Shown here piece by piece: positions 1 through 9,377 of a stretch of DNA of 64,000 nt. Within the stretch, counting starts at the first letter, position 1. Each line of letters opens with the position of its first letter. Origin of the DNA: Acidiferrum sp963764675 (lineage in GTDB: Bacteria; Acidobacteriota; Terriglobia; Acidiferrales; UBA7541); contig CAVXTQ010000001.1 in the NCBI GenBank assembly GCA_963764675.1, positions 310,001 to 374,000 on the forward strand. Reading direction: 5' to 3'. Both the position numbers and the translations under genes were made by a program. The notes below the pieces were generated by a model. It made no database searches. It had not been told where the DNA came from and saw nothing but the letters and a program-made list of their open reading frames with translations.

Positions 1-1178
1 GCGAACAGGCAAAGGGCCGTAGGGATTTTCCATTCGGGAGGGAGACGGCGCGCTAAGAACAAAAAGATTCCGGCGAACGCGAGCAGAGACAGGCCGATAG
101 GAAGTTTGACGGCGACCACTCCTGGGAAAAAGTAGGCCGGACCCTTGCCCCAGTACGGACGGCCGAAAACAAGGCGAGATTCTATGCGACCTTCGAGGCC
201 GGCACGAGCAACGTCGGCGAGTCCCCAGAGATAGGCACGCGGGAGCAGATGAAACTTCGCGAGATTGGTAACAGCGAAGCGATAGCCAGAGGAATGAAGG
301 TCGCTGATTTTTTCCGAGAGAGGACGATTGAAAACTTCCTGTTGTGCAGTACTTTCCGTAAAACGGAAACGGTAGGTACCCCAAAGAATGAGCACAGATC
401 CGAGAAGCATCGCAGTTACAAGAGCGCAGCGGCGGAGGCGAGAATCGTTTGCGCCAGTGCGCGGGCCGAAAAGAGCACAGGCGAGGCCGAAGACGGCGAG
501 CACTACGCAGAAGATAGGCGCGGAGTGTTTTGAAGCTAGAGCCAGTCCGAGAGCGAAGGAGGAGAGGATGAAATCAGAGACTCGCCAATCGCGGAACGCT
601 CGCCCCGCGAGGACAATTGCGATCGTAGAACAAAGCGAAACGGGAAGATCGGTCATTACAACAGGAAGATGAGCGGCGACTGTGGGGTCAATGGCGAGAA
701 AAAGGATTGAGCCGAGAGCCGATACGGAACCGAAGACGCGGCGGAGAGCGAAGCCGAGTGCAAAGAGCAGGATGCCATTGAAAATCAACATTGCGGCGCG
801 GGAGCGGCGCTGGGTGACATCCGGATTGTTATGCGCGTAGACGTCTTCGTTGACGAAGTGACGTTCGTCGGGCTTATCGTGAATTTCGCGAATGGGACTG
901 AGATGAAAGCCGAATGCAGATTCGATGGCGCCAACCCAGAGCTTTACGAGGGGAGGGTGTTCTGGATTGATGCGGAAATCGCCGCGCTGGACGTAGGAAA
1001 CTCCAGCGACGATGTGGTAGCCCTCGTCAATGGTGAAGTCGTCGAGACGAGTTGCGATGGCGGACCGAAGGATTGCGCAGAGGACGAGAAAAACTAGCAG
1101 CACGGCGAACCTGCGGTGACTAATGCGCGGGAAATTCCGAACGTAAGCGGATATGCTTGATAGCAAAAGAGTTGTCAT
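1..1178 (-). CDS. GT39-type membrane glycosyltransferase, partial (C-terminus outside window)
   Basis: Read on the minus strand from ATG at 1176-1178. An in-frame TAA lies a few codons upstream, so this is the first possible start. About 392 residues are visible and the gene runs off the left edge. An N-terminal membrane segment is followed by an acidic IDEGYH motif (residues 50-55) and HPPLVK (74-79), the arrangement of dolichyl-phosphate-mannose-protein mannosyltransferase/ArnT-like GT39 enzymes, in which the acidic residue in the first periplasmic loop is catalytic. Several more hydrophobic segments follow. By family it would transfer a sugar from a polyprenyl-phosphate donor to a glycan, lipid or protein on the periplasmic face. 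The acceptor cannot be told. An IS30 element lies 105 bp upstream and may have displaced its promoter. Confidence 0.85.
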   Translation of the reverse strand, partial: MTTLLLSSISAYVRNFPRISHRRFAVLLVFLVLCAILRSAIATRLDDFTIDEGYHIVAGVSYVQRGDFRINPEHPPLVKLWVGAIESAFGFHLSPIREIHDKPDERHFVNEDVYAHNNPDVTQRRSRAAMLIFNGILLFALGFALRRVFGSVSALGSILFLAIDPTVAAHLPVVMTDLPVSLCSTIAIVLAGRAFRDWRVSDFILSSFALGLALASKHSAPIFCVVLAVFGLACALFGPRTGANDSRLRRCALVTAMLLGSVLILWGTYRFRFTESTAQQEVFNRPLSEKISDLHSSGYRFAVTNLAKFHLLPRAYLWGLADVARAGLEGRIESRLVFGRPYWGKGPAYFFPGVVAVKLPIGLSLLAFAGIFLFLARRLPPEWKIPTALCLF

Positions 1179-1283
1179 TCGTAGTTGCGCTTACGTTACT
1201 TTGGTTTGGAAGATGGCTTGGAGTGTAACGTGAAGAGGGAGAATTGCGGAAGGAGAAGTATTATTGCACCTAGCGCCTGATAA

Positions 1284-2524
1284 ACGCGGTGCATTCGACA
1301 GGTCGATGCAACACCATCTGATGTAAGTCTGCTGTGTAAAGGTGGTGTTGGCATGAGGCCAGGACAACGATTTGGGTTTTCTGCGATCGAGAAGCGTGAC
1401 GTTTGGAACCGGTGGAAGGCGGGACAGTCGCTGCATGAGATTGGGCGCGCCTTTGACAAGCCACATAGCTGCATTCGCTCGGTGTTGTTGCCTCGCGGCG
1501 GCATCCCTCCCGCCGCTCGTCGCCGTTCGCGGCTGGCGCTCACGCTAGCGGAGCGAGAGGACATCTCACGAGGAATCGCTTCCGATTCACCGCTTCGTGA
1601 GATTGCCCGACGACTGGATCGAGCGGCCTCCACAGTGAGCCGGGAGATTTCTCGCCACGGTGGCCGTCCGGCCTATCGCGCCCATGATGCGGAGGACCAT
1701 GCCTGGGACTCGGCCTTGCGACCGAAGAGGTGTCTGCTGGCCCTCAACCGCAAGTTGCGGGACATCGTTGCGAGTAAACTGATTCTGGACTGGTCGCCCG
1801 AGCAGATTTCCGGATGGCTGGAGACCCAGTATCCCGATGACGAGGGCCTGCGCGTGTCCCACGAAACCATCTACCGTAGCCTGTTCATTCAGGCCCGTGG
1901 AGTGCTGAAAAAAGAGCTGCTGGACCAGCTGCGGTCGAAGCGGCGCATGCGCCGCTCGCGCCATGCCAGTGCTAGCGGACAGTCACGAGGACAGATCGTC
2001 GATGCCATCTCCATCCGCGAAAGACCTGCGGATGTGGAAGACCGAGCGGTTCCCGGCCACTGGGAAGGGGATCTGCTGGCCGGGGCCAAGAACACCTACA
2101 TTGCGACTCTGGTGGAGCGCCATTCGCGCTTCGCCATGCTGATCAAGGTGCCCAGCAAAAACACGGAAGTGGTCGTTGCCGCATGGAGTCAACATGTTCG
2201 CAAACTGCCCGCTACCCTGCGACGCTCGCTGACCTGGGATCGCGGACTAGAGATGGCCAAGCACAAAGACTTCACGGTAGCCACGGATGTGAAGGTCTAC
2301 TTCTGTGATCCGCAAAGTCCCTGGCAACGCGGCACCAACGAAAACACGAATCTCCTGTTGCGGCAATACTTCCCGCGAGGCACCGACCTGTCTGTCCATT
2401 CGCAAGTGCAGCTCGACCAGGTCGCGCTGCGCCTGAATCAACGCCCCAGAAAAACCCTAGGCTTCGAAACTCCTGCGAGTAAACTGCAAGCCAGTGTTGC
2501 GTCGACCATCTGAGCCGGCAGCGG
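1284..2524 (+). mobile_element. IS30-family insertion sequence, copy 1 (1241 bp, TSD TAA)
   Basis: The element is identical to the one at 8137-9377. Aligning both insertions sets the ends: identity is continuous and each copy is flanked by its own 3-bp duplication, here TAA at 1281-1283 and 2525-2527. Sub-terminal inverted repeats GGTCGATGCAACAC (1301-1314) and the complement of 2494-2507 (GGTCGACGCAACAC) lie 17 bp from each end and resemble the conserved GGTCAACGCAACA core of IS30 ends. The length matches IS30 (about 1.2 kb). It holds one transposase gene. The absence of any difference between the copies points to recent transposition. Confidence 0.93.
1353..2513 (+). CDS. IS30-family DDE transposase (copy 1)
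   Basis: 386 residues, full length for the family. Two helix-turn-helix regions are visible: residues about 11-45 and the IS30-type one at about 64-104 (LREIARRLDR, STVSREISRHGG). The catalytic DDE triad can be assigned: D240 in GHWEGD, D296 in LTWDRG, E330 in RGTNEN, with the family motif PWQRGTNENTN. It catalyses cut-and-paste or circle-mediated movement of the surrounding element. The ATG follows the left terminal repeat by 38 bp. The copy looks intact and functional. Confidence 0.95.
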   Translation: MRPGQRFGFSAIEKRDVWNRWKAGQSLHEIGRAFDKPHSCIRSVLLPRGGIPPAARRRSRLALTLAEREDISRGIASDSPLREIARRLDRAASTVSREISRHGGRPAYRAHDAEDHAWDSALRPKRCLLALNRKLRDIVASKLILDWSPEQISGWLETQYPDDEGLRVSHETIYRSLFIQARGVLKKELLDQLRSKRRMRRSRHASASGQSRGQIVDAISIRERPADVEDRAVPGHWEGDLLAGAKNTYIATLVERHSRFAMLIKVPSKNTEVVVAAWSQHVRKLPATLRRSLTWDRGLEMAKHKDFTVATDVKVYFCDPQSPWQRGTNENTNLLLRQYFPRGTDLSVHSQVQLDQVALRLNQRPRKTLGFETPASKLQASVASTI

Positions 2525-2525
2525 T

Positions 2526-2577
2526 AATCGGAAAAGTGAAGTCCTGGTACGGCAAGTTTCCGGTAATGCGACTAACC
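2526..2577. repeat. REP-like repeat copy A, interrupted by IS30 copy 1
   Basis: The right flank of IS copy 1 (TCGGAAAAGTGAA ... GGTAATGCGACTAACC) aligns over about 50 bp with the intergenic sequence at 28757-28814 read in reverse, and its tail matches those at 6641-6660 and 16774-16795. The part left of the IS (CCTGA at 1276-1280) restores the target CCTGATAATCGGAAAAGTG. It is degenerate, and whether it is a true REP element or the relic end of another mobile element is unknown. Confidence 0.55.
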
Positions 2578-2817
2578 AGGACCTATGACGTCGCTACGCA
2601 AAGGAATGCCCGCAGAAAGGCTACCTTTTTCCCACAGCGTAGCTTACTATCCTGGGCAGTATTCGGCTTAGACGGCAGTTCTTCTTCAGGAGAGAAGAGG
2701 ACCGCCGGTTCCATGGGCAACCCGTTGGAGCTTATTTCGCTTCTAAACCGATCATACGAAGTACGGAGTACGCCAAGAGGTCGTGCTTTCTTGGTGTAAA
2801 TTGGGGGGCGACTATTC

Positions 2818-4749
2818 GTGTGTGGGATCACCGGGTACACCCACCGTGGTCGTGTGTTTAGTCCGTCTGCGATCAAGGAAGCGACAAGCACTTTAATTCA
2901 TCGAGGGCCCGATCAGCAGGGCACCCACGAGACCGCTGACATCTCTCTGGGCGCCGTGCGGCTGAAGATCATCGACCTGGCGGCGGGATCTCAACCATTC
3001 TTCAGCGAGGACCGGAAGACCGTCCTGGTCTTCAACGGAGAAATCTACAATTACCGCGAATTGCGCAGGGAACTCGAGGAACTGGGCCATGCGTTTTCAA
3101 CGCAGAGCGACACCGAAGTCCTGCTGCGGGTGTTCTTGCAGTGGGACACCGATTGCTTCCGGCGGCTCCGCGGAATGTTCGCGGGGGCATTCTGGAGCCA
3201 GGACCAGCGGCGGCTTGTTCTGGTGCGCGACCGCGTGGGCATCAAGCCCCTATATGTGTGCCGCGTTGGCGGGGACATTTATTTCGGATCCGAATTAAAG
3301 TCGCTTCTCTTCCATCCGGAAATCCCCCGGCAGCTCAATCTGAGCGCTCTCCATCATTACCTTGCACTGAACTATGTGCCGGGTCCGTTCACCCTGATCG
3401 AAGGAATTCAGAAACTCCGCCCGGGTTACCAACTTGAATGGCGAGATGGCCTTGTTTTGGAAGAACCATACTGGAAGCTGCCGCATGCGCAGGACGACCA
3501 CTGGACTTTGCCTGATGCGGAAGAGGCACTCGACGGACTTCTCAAGCAGTCGATGCAGGACCATTTGCTGTCCGACGTGCCGGTGGGATTGTGGCTGAGC
3601 GGCGGGATCGATTCTTCTGCGCTTCTGCATTACGCCTCGCAGACAAGCACGCAGCGACTGAAGACTTTTTCCATCACGTTCCGAGGCCGGAGCTTTGACG
3701 AAACGCCCTATATCCACGAACTGGTGGACAGATATCAGACCGACCACCTCGAACTCGACTTGAATCCGACACTGGATCTGCTGTCCGCGATTGAAGAGGT
3801 TGCTTACTATTCAGACGAGCCTTTTGCGGATGCCGGGGCGCTTCCCGTGTGGTTTCTGTCGAAACTCAGCCGCCAGCGCGTGACTGTCGCGCTGAGCGGT
3901 GAGGGTGCTGACGAACTCTTCGGCGGATATATCACCTATCGGGCCGACCATCTGGCGGGATACGCGAGGCTACTGCCGGAAGCGGCGCGGCGTTCTCTTC
4001 TGAGGGCACTAAATTATTGGCCGGTATCGGACGAAAAAATCAGCTTCGAGTACAAAATGAAGCGGTTCCTGGAGGGATCGCTGCTTTCCCCCGATGAAGC
4101 GCACGTCTACTGGAACGGATCGTTTTCCCGCGCCCAACAGATTGAGATGCTACTGAAAACCAATGACACCGAAGTGCAAGACCTGTTCGAATCCGATTTG
4201 CCCGCGGCGAACGGCAACGGAAATCTCCGTCGTTTTCTGGCGTTCGATCAACGATATTATTTGGCGGACGATCTGTTGCAGAAGGTAGATCGTATGAGCA
4301 TGGCCCACTCGCTGGAGGTTCGGCCGCCCTATCTGGATCACCGCATGATCGAATTCGCGGCTTCTTTGCCTGATCGATTCAAGGTCAGCGGGCGTTGCCA
4401 CAAGCTCATCCTGAAGCGGCTGATGAGATCGAAGCTTCCGAAGAGTGTGCTGTGCCGCTCGAAAACCGGTTTGGATATCCCCACGCACGATTGGCTGCGC
4501 GGGCCTCTCCGTTCGTATCTCGAAGAGACTTTAAGTTCGGTGGCGGTCAAGGAGAATGGCCTGTTTCGACCCGAGGCAGTCGAACGTTTGAAATGCGATC
4601 ACATGGAACGCCGGGCTAACCTGGGCTACCACTTGTGGGGCCTGATGATCCTCTTTTTATGGATGAAACACTGGAACGTTCAAATCTCGGGCGAATTGAG
4701 CTTACCGCTGGCGGCGGAAGAAAGCGTTTCGAAGCAAGCGGTCTACTGA
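2818..4749 (+). CDS. asnB: Asparagine synthase (glutamine-hydrolysing)-like amidotransferase
   Basis: 643 residues. The GTG start at 2818 is fixed by the N-terminal MCGITGY: Cys2 must become the N-terminal nucleophile of the class II glutamine amidotransferase domain (residues 1-about 210, with VFNGEIYN at 71-78). The synthetase domain carries the ATP pyrophosphatase loop SGGIDSS at 261-267 and the later SGEGADELFGGY and KVDRMSMAHSLEVRPPYLDH motifs. It forms an amide from an acidic substrate with glutamine nitrogen and ATP. Members of this length next to glycosyltransferases often belong to polysaccharide clusters rather than to primary asparagine synthesis, so the substrate is open. The 3' end overlaps the next gene by about 90 bp, suggesting translational coupling. 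Confidence 0.9.
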   Translation: MCGITGYTHRGRVFSPSAIKEATSTLIHRGPDQQGTHETADISLGAVRLKIIDLAAGSQPFFSEDRKTVLVFNGEIYNYRELRRELEELGHAFSTQSDTEVLLRVFLQWDTDCFRRLRGMFAGAFWSQDQRRLVLVRDRVGIKPLYVCRVGGDIYFGSELKSLLFHPEIPRQLNLSALHHYLALNYVPGPFTLIEGIQKLRPGYQLEWRDGLVLEEPYWKLPHAQDDHWTLPDAEEALDGLLKQSMQDHLLSDVPVGLWLSGGIDSSALLHYASQTSTQRLKTFSITFRGRSFDETPYIHELVDRYQTDHLELDLNPTLDLLSAIEEVAYYSDEPFADAGALPVWFLSKLSRQRVTVALSGEGADELFGGYITYRADHLAGYARLLPEAARRSLLRALNYWPVSDEKISFEYKMKRFLEGSLLSPDEAHVYWNGSFSRAQQIEMLLKTNDTEVQDLFESDLPAANGNGNLRRFLAFDQRYYLADDLLQKVDRMSMAHSLEVRPPYLDHRMIEFAASLPDRFKVSGRCHKLILKRLMRSKLPKSVLCRSKTGLDIPTHDWLRGPLRSYLEETLSSVAVKENGLFRPEAVERLKCDHMERRANLGYHLWGLMILFLWMKHWNVQISGELSLPLAAEESVSKQAVY

Positions 4750-6494
4750 TCGCTCTAGCCGTCGCCGTTTTCTTCGGTTGCATCGTCTCGCCACCTTCCT
4801 TGATGGACGATGTCGATGCCGTCCAAGCCCAAATCGCACGAAACATGTTGGACAGCGGCGATTGGGTGATCGCGCACCTGGATGGCGTGCCGTACATCGA
4901 AAAATCCCCGCTGATCTACTGGACGATCGCCGTTTCCTATCGCATTTTCGGTGTGCACGACTGGTCGGCGCGAATTCCCGTCGCTTTGGCTGCCGTTCTC
5001 CTGGCATGGCTCGTTTGCCGGTACGGGCGTTGGGCATTCGAGGAGAGGGCCGGATACTACGCGGGTTTGGCGGTAGCGACCTGTGTCGGCCTGTTCCTGT
5101 TTACACGAATTCAGATACCGGACGTGATGCTGACGCTCAGCACCTGCCTGGCGTATTGGGCATTTCAACGCGCGACGGACACGGAAGAGATTCATCCGCA
5201 TCGTTGGGCGGCGGTGTTGGCAGTAAGCCTCGGCGTGGGCGTCATGCTCAAGGGCTTGATTGCCTTGGTCGTGCCCGGCGGCGGAATTGTGGTGTACCTC
5301 ACCTTGACGAGGCAATTGCTTTCCCCGGAGGTGTGGAAGAGACTCCGCCCGCTTTCGAGTGCGGTAATTTTCCTGGTCATTGCCGCGCCGTGGCACATTC
5401 TGGCTACGGTGCGGATGCCTCCATACCTCGATTTCACGATGCACAGTGGGCCCGGGGAGTACCGCGGATTTTTCTGGTTTTATTTCATGAACGAGCACGT
5501 GTTGCGTTTTCTGAATCTCCGCTACCCTCGCGACTACAACACCGTGCCCAGGCCGGCATTTTGGGGTCTCCACCTGTTGTGGCTCTTCCCGTGGAGCGTC
5601 TATTTCCCGGCCGTGCTGCGAGAGAGATTCAGGCCGTTCGACCGAGCGGGCAAAACGCGGCTCCTCGCCTTGTGCTGGGCCGGATTCCTCCTGGTGTTCT
5701 TCACTTTTTCGACTACGCAAGAGTATTACTCCATGCCGATCTATCCTGCTTTGGCCTTGCTGCTAGGTAGCGCGATGGCGACAGAAGACGTCTGGACACG
5801 CTGGGGCACACGCGTGCTGGGGCTGATCACGGCGACGTGCAGCGTGTGTATCAGCATTCTTCTCTATCTGGTGCGAGGCACGCCCGCGCCGGGCGATATT
5901 TCTCAAGCGTTGCAGCAGCATCCGGAGGCGTACACGCTGTCGCTGGGGCACATGGGTGATCTGACCATCCAGTCCTTCGCCTACCTGCGAGCCCCGCTCG
6001 CTTTAGCGGGCTTGGCTTGTCTTGCGGGGACCCTGGCTTGCTGGCTGGGACGCAGCCGGCGCGTCTACCTGGCCATCGCCGTGATGATGGTGCTGTTTAT
6101 TCATGCAAGCCGCCTGGCGCTCGTCGTCTTCGACCCCTACCTTTCCTCGCGACCCTTGGCAGAGGCTCTCCTGCGCGAGTCGAACGGAAAGCTGATCATC
6201 AACGGCGAGTATTACGCATTTTCCTCCGTGTTTTTCTACACCGGACGCACAGCTCTGCTGTGGAACGGCCGCGGCAACAATCTGGAATACGGCTCGTATG
6301 CGCCCGGCAGTCCGTCCGTTTTTGTCGACGATCGGCAATTCCAATCCCTCTGGAACTCCAGCGAACGATATTTTGTTCTTTCCGATGGGGAACGCATAAG
6401 CCACCTGCGCGATTCGGTGGAAAGGCAAAAGTTATTTCTCGTGGCGGAGAGTGGCGGCAAAACCCTGTATTCAAATTTGCCACCCACCCCGTGA
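4659..6494 (+). CDS. ArnT-like GT39 integral membrane glycosyltransferase
   Basis: About 611 residues from ATG 4659 (a GTG at 4635 in frame is possible). A membrane segment (about 28-48) is followed by the first periplasmic loop with MDDVDAVQAQIAR (49-61), GDWV and YIEKSPLIYW (79-88), the signature of ArnT/PMT-type enzymes, which use the acidic pair for catalysis and the EK.PL motif near the lipid donor. About ten further hydrophobic segments follow, then a soluble C-terminal portion (about 510-611). By family it transfers a sugar from undecaprenyl phosphate in the periplasm. It overlaps the upstream amidotransferase gene, so the two probably serve one envelope-glycan step. It is a different subfamily member from the partial GT39 gene at the left edge. 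Confidence 0.88.
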   Translation: MDETLERSNLGRIELTAGGGRKRFEASGLLIALAVAVFFGCIVSPPSLMDDVDAVQAQIARNMLDSGDWVIAHLDGVPYIEKSPLIYWTIAVSYRIFGVHDWSARIPVALAAVLLAWLVCRYGRWAFEERAGYYAGLAVATCVGLFLFTRIQIPDVMLTLSTCLAYWAFQRATDTEEIHPHRWAAVLAVSLGVGVMLKGLIALVVPGGGIVVYLTLTRQLLSPEVWKRLRPLSSAVIFLVIAAPWHILATVRMPPYLDFTMHSGPGEYRGFFWFYFMNEHVLRFLNLRYPRDYNTVPRPAFWGLHLLWLFPWSVYFPAVLRERFRPFDRAGKTRLLALCWAGFLLVFFTFSTTQEYYSMPIYPALALLLGSAMATEDVWTRWGTRVLGLITATCSVCISILLYLVRGTPAPGDISQALQQHPEAYTLSLGHMGDLTIQSFAYLRAPLALAGLACLAGTLACWLGRSRRVYLAIAVMMVLFIHASRLALVVFDPYLSSRPLAEALLRESNGKLIINGEYYAFSSVFFYTGRTALLWNGRGNNLEYGSYAPGSPSVFVDDRQFQSLWNSSERYFVLSDGERISHLRDSVERQKLFLVAESGGKTLYSNLPPTP

Positions 6495-6608
6495 ATTTTC
6501 TGCAGACTTCTTCCTTAGGCAAGGCTCAAAACACAGATACTGCAGATCAGCGATCACGTCTGATTCCGGAGGTTTCGCTTTAGCCTGAATTTTGCCTTCG
6601 CATTCTCG

Positions 6609-6660
6609 CGGGACAACTTGGCGAAATCGCTTTCAGGTCCTGGTAACCCGACTTGTCGGG
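6609..6660. repeat. REP-like repeat copy B
   Basis: Intergenic sequence GGACAACTTGGCGAAATCG ... GGTAACCCGACTTGTCGGG. Its right part matches copies at 16774-16795 and (reversed) 28757-28779, with consensus GGyAAyCCGACTTrTCG. It contains short inverted segments (CCCGACTTGTCGGG) and lies between the glycosyltransferase end and the VWA gene, where it might also help end transcription. Confidence 0.5.
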
Positions 6661-6739
6661 CGTTGGAGGGGCAAGTGCCGAAGAGGGGTTTCGCCCTCGA
6701 GGCCATGGGAAAGCTTTCTCAAAGTCAGTAGAATTCCCC

Positions 6740-8110
6740 ATGCTCCGGGCATTGAGATCAACCGTTGATTTTCTTGCCCAAATGTTTTTTGTCGGCTCAG
6801 TCAAGAAACAACCTGTATCGCTTCCAGTCGCAGTAGGCACAGGTGTCTTCCTATTTTGCCTAGATCTCGTCATTTCTATCGGGGTGCAGGCACAGCAGCC
6901 GCAACAGACAGCCGCACCGAATCCTCCCGCTGTCATCAAAGCCAAAGTAAATGAGGTGCTTGTGCTTGTGGTGGTTCGCGACGCCCAAGGGCGCGCGGTT
7001 GGCAATCTAACGAAGGACGATTTTCAGGTTTTTGACAACGGTAAACTGCAGACGATCAGTGGTTTCACGATAATCAAGCGGGCTACCGAGCTCTCCGCTG
7101 CGAATTCTTCCGCTCCCAGTTCTCACGCTACGGAGTCTCCCGCCGTTTCACAGCCGCCCTCTCCCCCTGAGCGGTTTGTCGTCCTCCTGTTTGACGACTA
7201 CAACTTGACTTTCAGCGACCTCCCCAACGCACAACAGGCCGCGATAAACGCGCTCGATTCCTCTCTTGCACCCACAGACATCGCGGCCGTGCTTTCCACT
7301 TCTGGAGCCAACAGCGGCCTGACTCGCGACCACGCAAAACTAAAGCAAGTGATTCTGGATTTAAGGGTTAAGACTCTCTTGCGCACGGATGAGCGCGATT
7401 GCTACAACGTCGACTACTACCAGGGCGACCGGATCATAAACAAAAGTGACGATCAGGCTCTGCAAGCGGCCATCATCGAAGTCATACATTGTTTCAGAAA
7501 TATTCTTCCCGAACAGGCGGAAAGCATCGCACGGACTGCCGCAGAGCGGGCCGTGCTGTTGGGCGAACAGAACTATCGAGCAAATCTGGATTCCCTGCGG
7601 TTGATTCTGAACAAGTTGATGGCGCCGCTTCCCGGCCAGCACGTCATCATTCTGGTCTCATCTGGATTCTTCACATCTGGCCCGGAGGCGGTGACCATTA
7701 AGTCTGAAATCCTGGATATCGCCGCTCGCACCAACACGGTTATCAACGCTCTCGATGCGCGGGGTCTGTACACCACAAATGTGGGCGCGGAGGTCGCAAC
7801 ACGTGTCGATGAGGTTTCACAACGCCTCATCGACCAATACCGTCAGCAGTCGATGGATTCCAATGCTGACGTCATGGAAGAGCTGGCGAATGGAACAGGG
7901 GGCACCTTCTATCACAACAACAACGACCTCGAAGCTGGGCTCAGAACACTCATCTCCGGCCCTGATTACACGTACCTACTCGCCTTTTCCCCGGCAAACC
8001 CAAAACCGCGCTCTCATCACACCTTGAAAGTTAAAGTGAATGAGCCCGGCCTTACGGTCCAGGCTCGACGCGGTTACTCTACTCCGGCGCCGGAAAAGCA
8101 GACGAAGTAA
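6740..8110 (+). CDS. Exported VWFA-related domain protein
   Basis: About 456 residues from ATG 6740; the TTG 29 codons earlier lies in the repeat B sequence and is unlikely. An N-terminal hydrophobic stretch ending VQAQQPQQ looks like a Sec signal with AxA-like cleavage. Next comes the beta-rich segment VLVLVVVRDAQGRAV and LTKDDFQVFDNGKLQ, then a von Willebrand A-like fold (VVLLFDDYNLTF; HVIILVSSGFF; VINALDARGLY). This matches the VWFA-related family that is greatly expanded in Acidobacteriota, whose function is not established. The DxSxS metal site of classical VWA domains is replaced by FDDYN. A C-terminal region (LRTLISGPDYTYLLAFSP) closes the domain. IS30 copy 2 begins 26 bp after the stop. 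Confidence 0.85.
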   Translation: MLRALRSTVDFLAQMFFVGSVKKQPVSLPVAVGTGVFLFCLDLVISIGVQAQQPQQTAAPNPPAVIKAKVNEVLVLVVVRDAQGRAVGNLTKDDFQVFDNGKLQTISGFTIIKRATELSAANSSAPSSHATESPAVSQPPSPPERFVVLLFDDYNLTFSDLPNAQQAAINALDSSLAPTDIAAVLSTSGANSGLTRDHAKLKQVILDLRVKTLLRTDERDCYNVDYYQGDRIINKSDDQALQAAIIEVIHCFRNILPEQAESIARTAAERAVLLGEQNYRANLDSLRLILNKLMAPLPGQHVIILVSSGFFTSGPEAVTIKSEILDIAARTNTVINALDARGLYTTNVGAEVATRVDEVSQRLIDQYRQQSMDSNADVMEELANGTGGTFYHNNNDLEAGLRTLISGPDYTYLLAFSPANPKPRSHHTLKVKVNEPGLTVQARRGYSTPAPEKQTK

Positions 8111-8136
8111 GGTTCTTCGGCCACAACTCCTGATTA

Positions 8137-9377
8137 ACGCGGTGCATTCGACAGGTCGATGCAACACCATCTGATGTAAGTCTGCTGTGTAAAGGTGGTG
8201 TTGGCATGAGGCCAGGACAACGATTTGGGTTTTCTGCGATCGAGAAGCGTGACGTTTGGAACCGGTGGAAGGCGGGACAGTCGCTGCATGAGATTGGGCG
8301 CGCCTTTGACAAGCCACATAGCTGCATTCGCTCGGTGTTGTTGCCTCGCGGCGGCATCCCTCCCGCCGCTCGTCGCCGTTCGCGGCTGGCGCTCACGCTA
8401 GCGGAGCGAGAGGACATCTCACGAGGAATCGCTTCCGATTCACCGCTTCGTGAGATTGCCCGACGACTGGATCGAGCGGCCTCCACAGTGAGCCGGGAGA
8501 TTTCTCGCCACGGTGGCCGTCCGGCCTATCGCGCCCATGATGCGGAGGACCATGCCTGGGACTCGGCCTTGCGACCGAAGAGGTGTCTGCTGGCCCTCAA
8601 CCGCAAGTTGCGGGACATCGTTGCGAGTAAACTGATTCTGGACTGGTCGCCCGAGCAGATTTCCGGATGGCTGGAGACCCAGTATCCCGATGACGAGGGC
8701 CTGCGCGTGTCCCACGAAACCATCTACCGTAGCCTGTTCATTCAGGCCCGTGGAGTGCTGAAAAAAGAGCTGCTGGACCAGCTGCGGTCGAAGCGGCGCA
8801 TGCGCCGCTCGCGCCATGCCAGTGCTAGCGGACAGTCACGAGGACAGATCGTCGATGCCATCTCCATCCGCGAAAGACCTGCGGATGTGGAAGACCGAGC
8901 GGTTCCCGGCCACTGGGAAGGGGATCTGCTGGCCGGGGCCAAGAACACCTACATTGCGACTCTGGTGGAGCGCCATTCGCGCTTCGCCATGCTGATCAAG
9001 GTGCCCAGCAAAAACACGGAAGTGGTCGTTGCCGCATGGAGTCAACATGTTCGCAAACTGCCCGCTACCCTGCGACGCTCGCTGACCTGGGATCGCGGAC
9101 TAGAGATGGCCAAGCACAAAGACTTCACGGTAGCCACGGATGTGAAGGTCTACTTCTGTGATCCGCAAAGTCCCTGGCAACGCGGCACCAACGAAAACAC
9201 GAATCTCCTGTTGCGGCAATACTTCCCGCGAGGCACCGACCTGTCTGTCCATTCGCAAGTGCAGCTCGACCAGGTCGCGCTGCGCCTGAATCAACGCCCC
9301 AGAAAAACCCTAGGCTTCGAAACTCCTGCGAGTAAACTGCAAGCCAGTGTTGCGTCGACCATCTGAGCCGGCAGCGG
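8137..9377 (+). mobile_element. IS30-family insertion sequence, copy 2 (1241 bp, TSD TTA)
   Basis: Identical to copy 1 and in the same orientation, 6853 bp downstream. The 3-bp target duplication is TTA (8134-8136 and 9378-9380), different from the TAA of copy 1, so the two insertions were independent. Flanks restore the target CCTGATTACCGGACAAGTG, which matches the target of copy 1 at 16 of 19 positions. Confidence 0.93.
8206..9366 (+). CDS. IS30-family DDE transposase (copy 2)
   Basis: 386 residues, identical in sequence to the product at 1353-2513, with the same helix-turn-helix regions and D240, D296, E330 triad. Intact. Direct-orientation identity with copy 1 gives a substrate for homologous recombination that would delete the 5.6 kb between them (amidotransferase, glycosyltransferase, VWA protein). 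Confidence 0.95.
   Translation: MRPGQRFGFSAIEKRDVWNRWKAGQSLHEIGRAFDKPHSCIRSVLLPRGGIPPAARRRSRLALTLAEREDISRGIASDSPLREIARRLDRAASTVSREISRHGGRPAYRAHDAEDHAWDSALRPKRCLLALNRKLRDIVASKLILDWSPEQISGWLETQYPDDEGLRVSHETIYRSLFIQARGVLKKELLDQLRSKRRMRRSRHASASGQSRGQIVDAISIRERPADVEDRAVPGHWEGDLLAGAKNTYIATLVERHSRFAMLIKVPSKNTEVVVAAWSQHVRKLPATLRRSLTWDRGLEMAKHKDFTVATDVKVYFCDPQSPWQRGTNENTNLLLRQYFPRGTDLSVHSQVQLDQVALRLNQRPRKTLGFETPASKLQASVASTI

Noticed and set aside
4755..5720. 321-codon minus-strand frame
   Set aside because: It lies wholly opposite the ArnT-like gene, whose protein is clearly recognisable; composition is charged and repetitive with no family match.
1284..9377. Composite transposon made of the two IS30 copies
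   Set aside because: Each copy has its own 3-bp target duplication (TAA and TTA) and the outer flanks do not match, so the insertions were independent.
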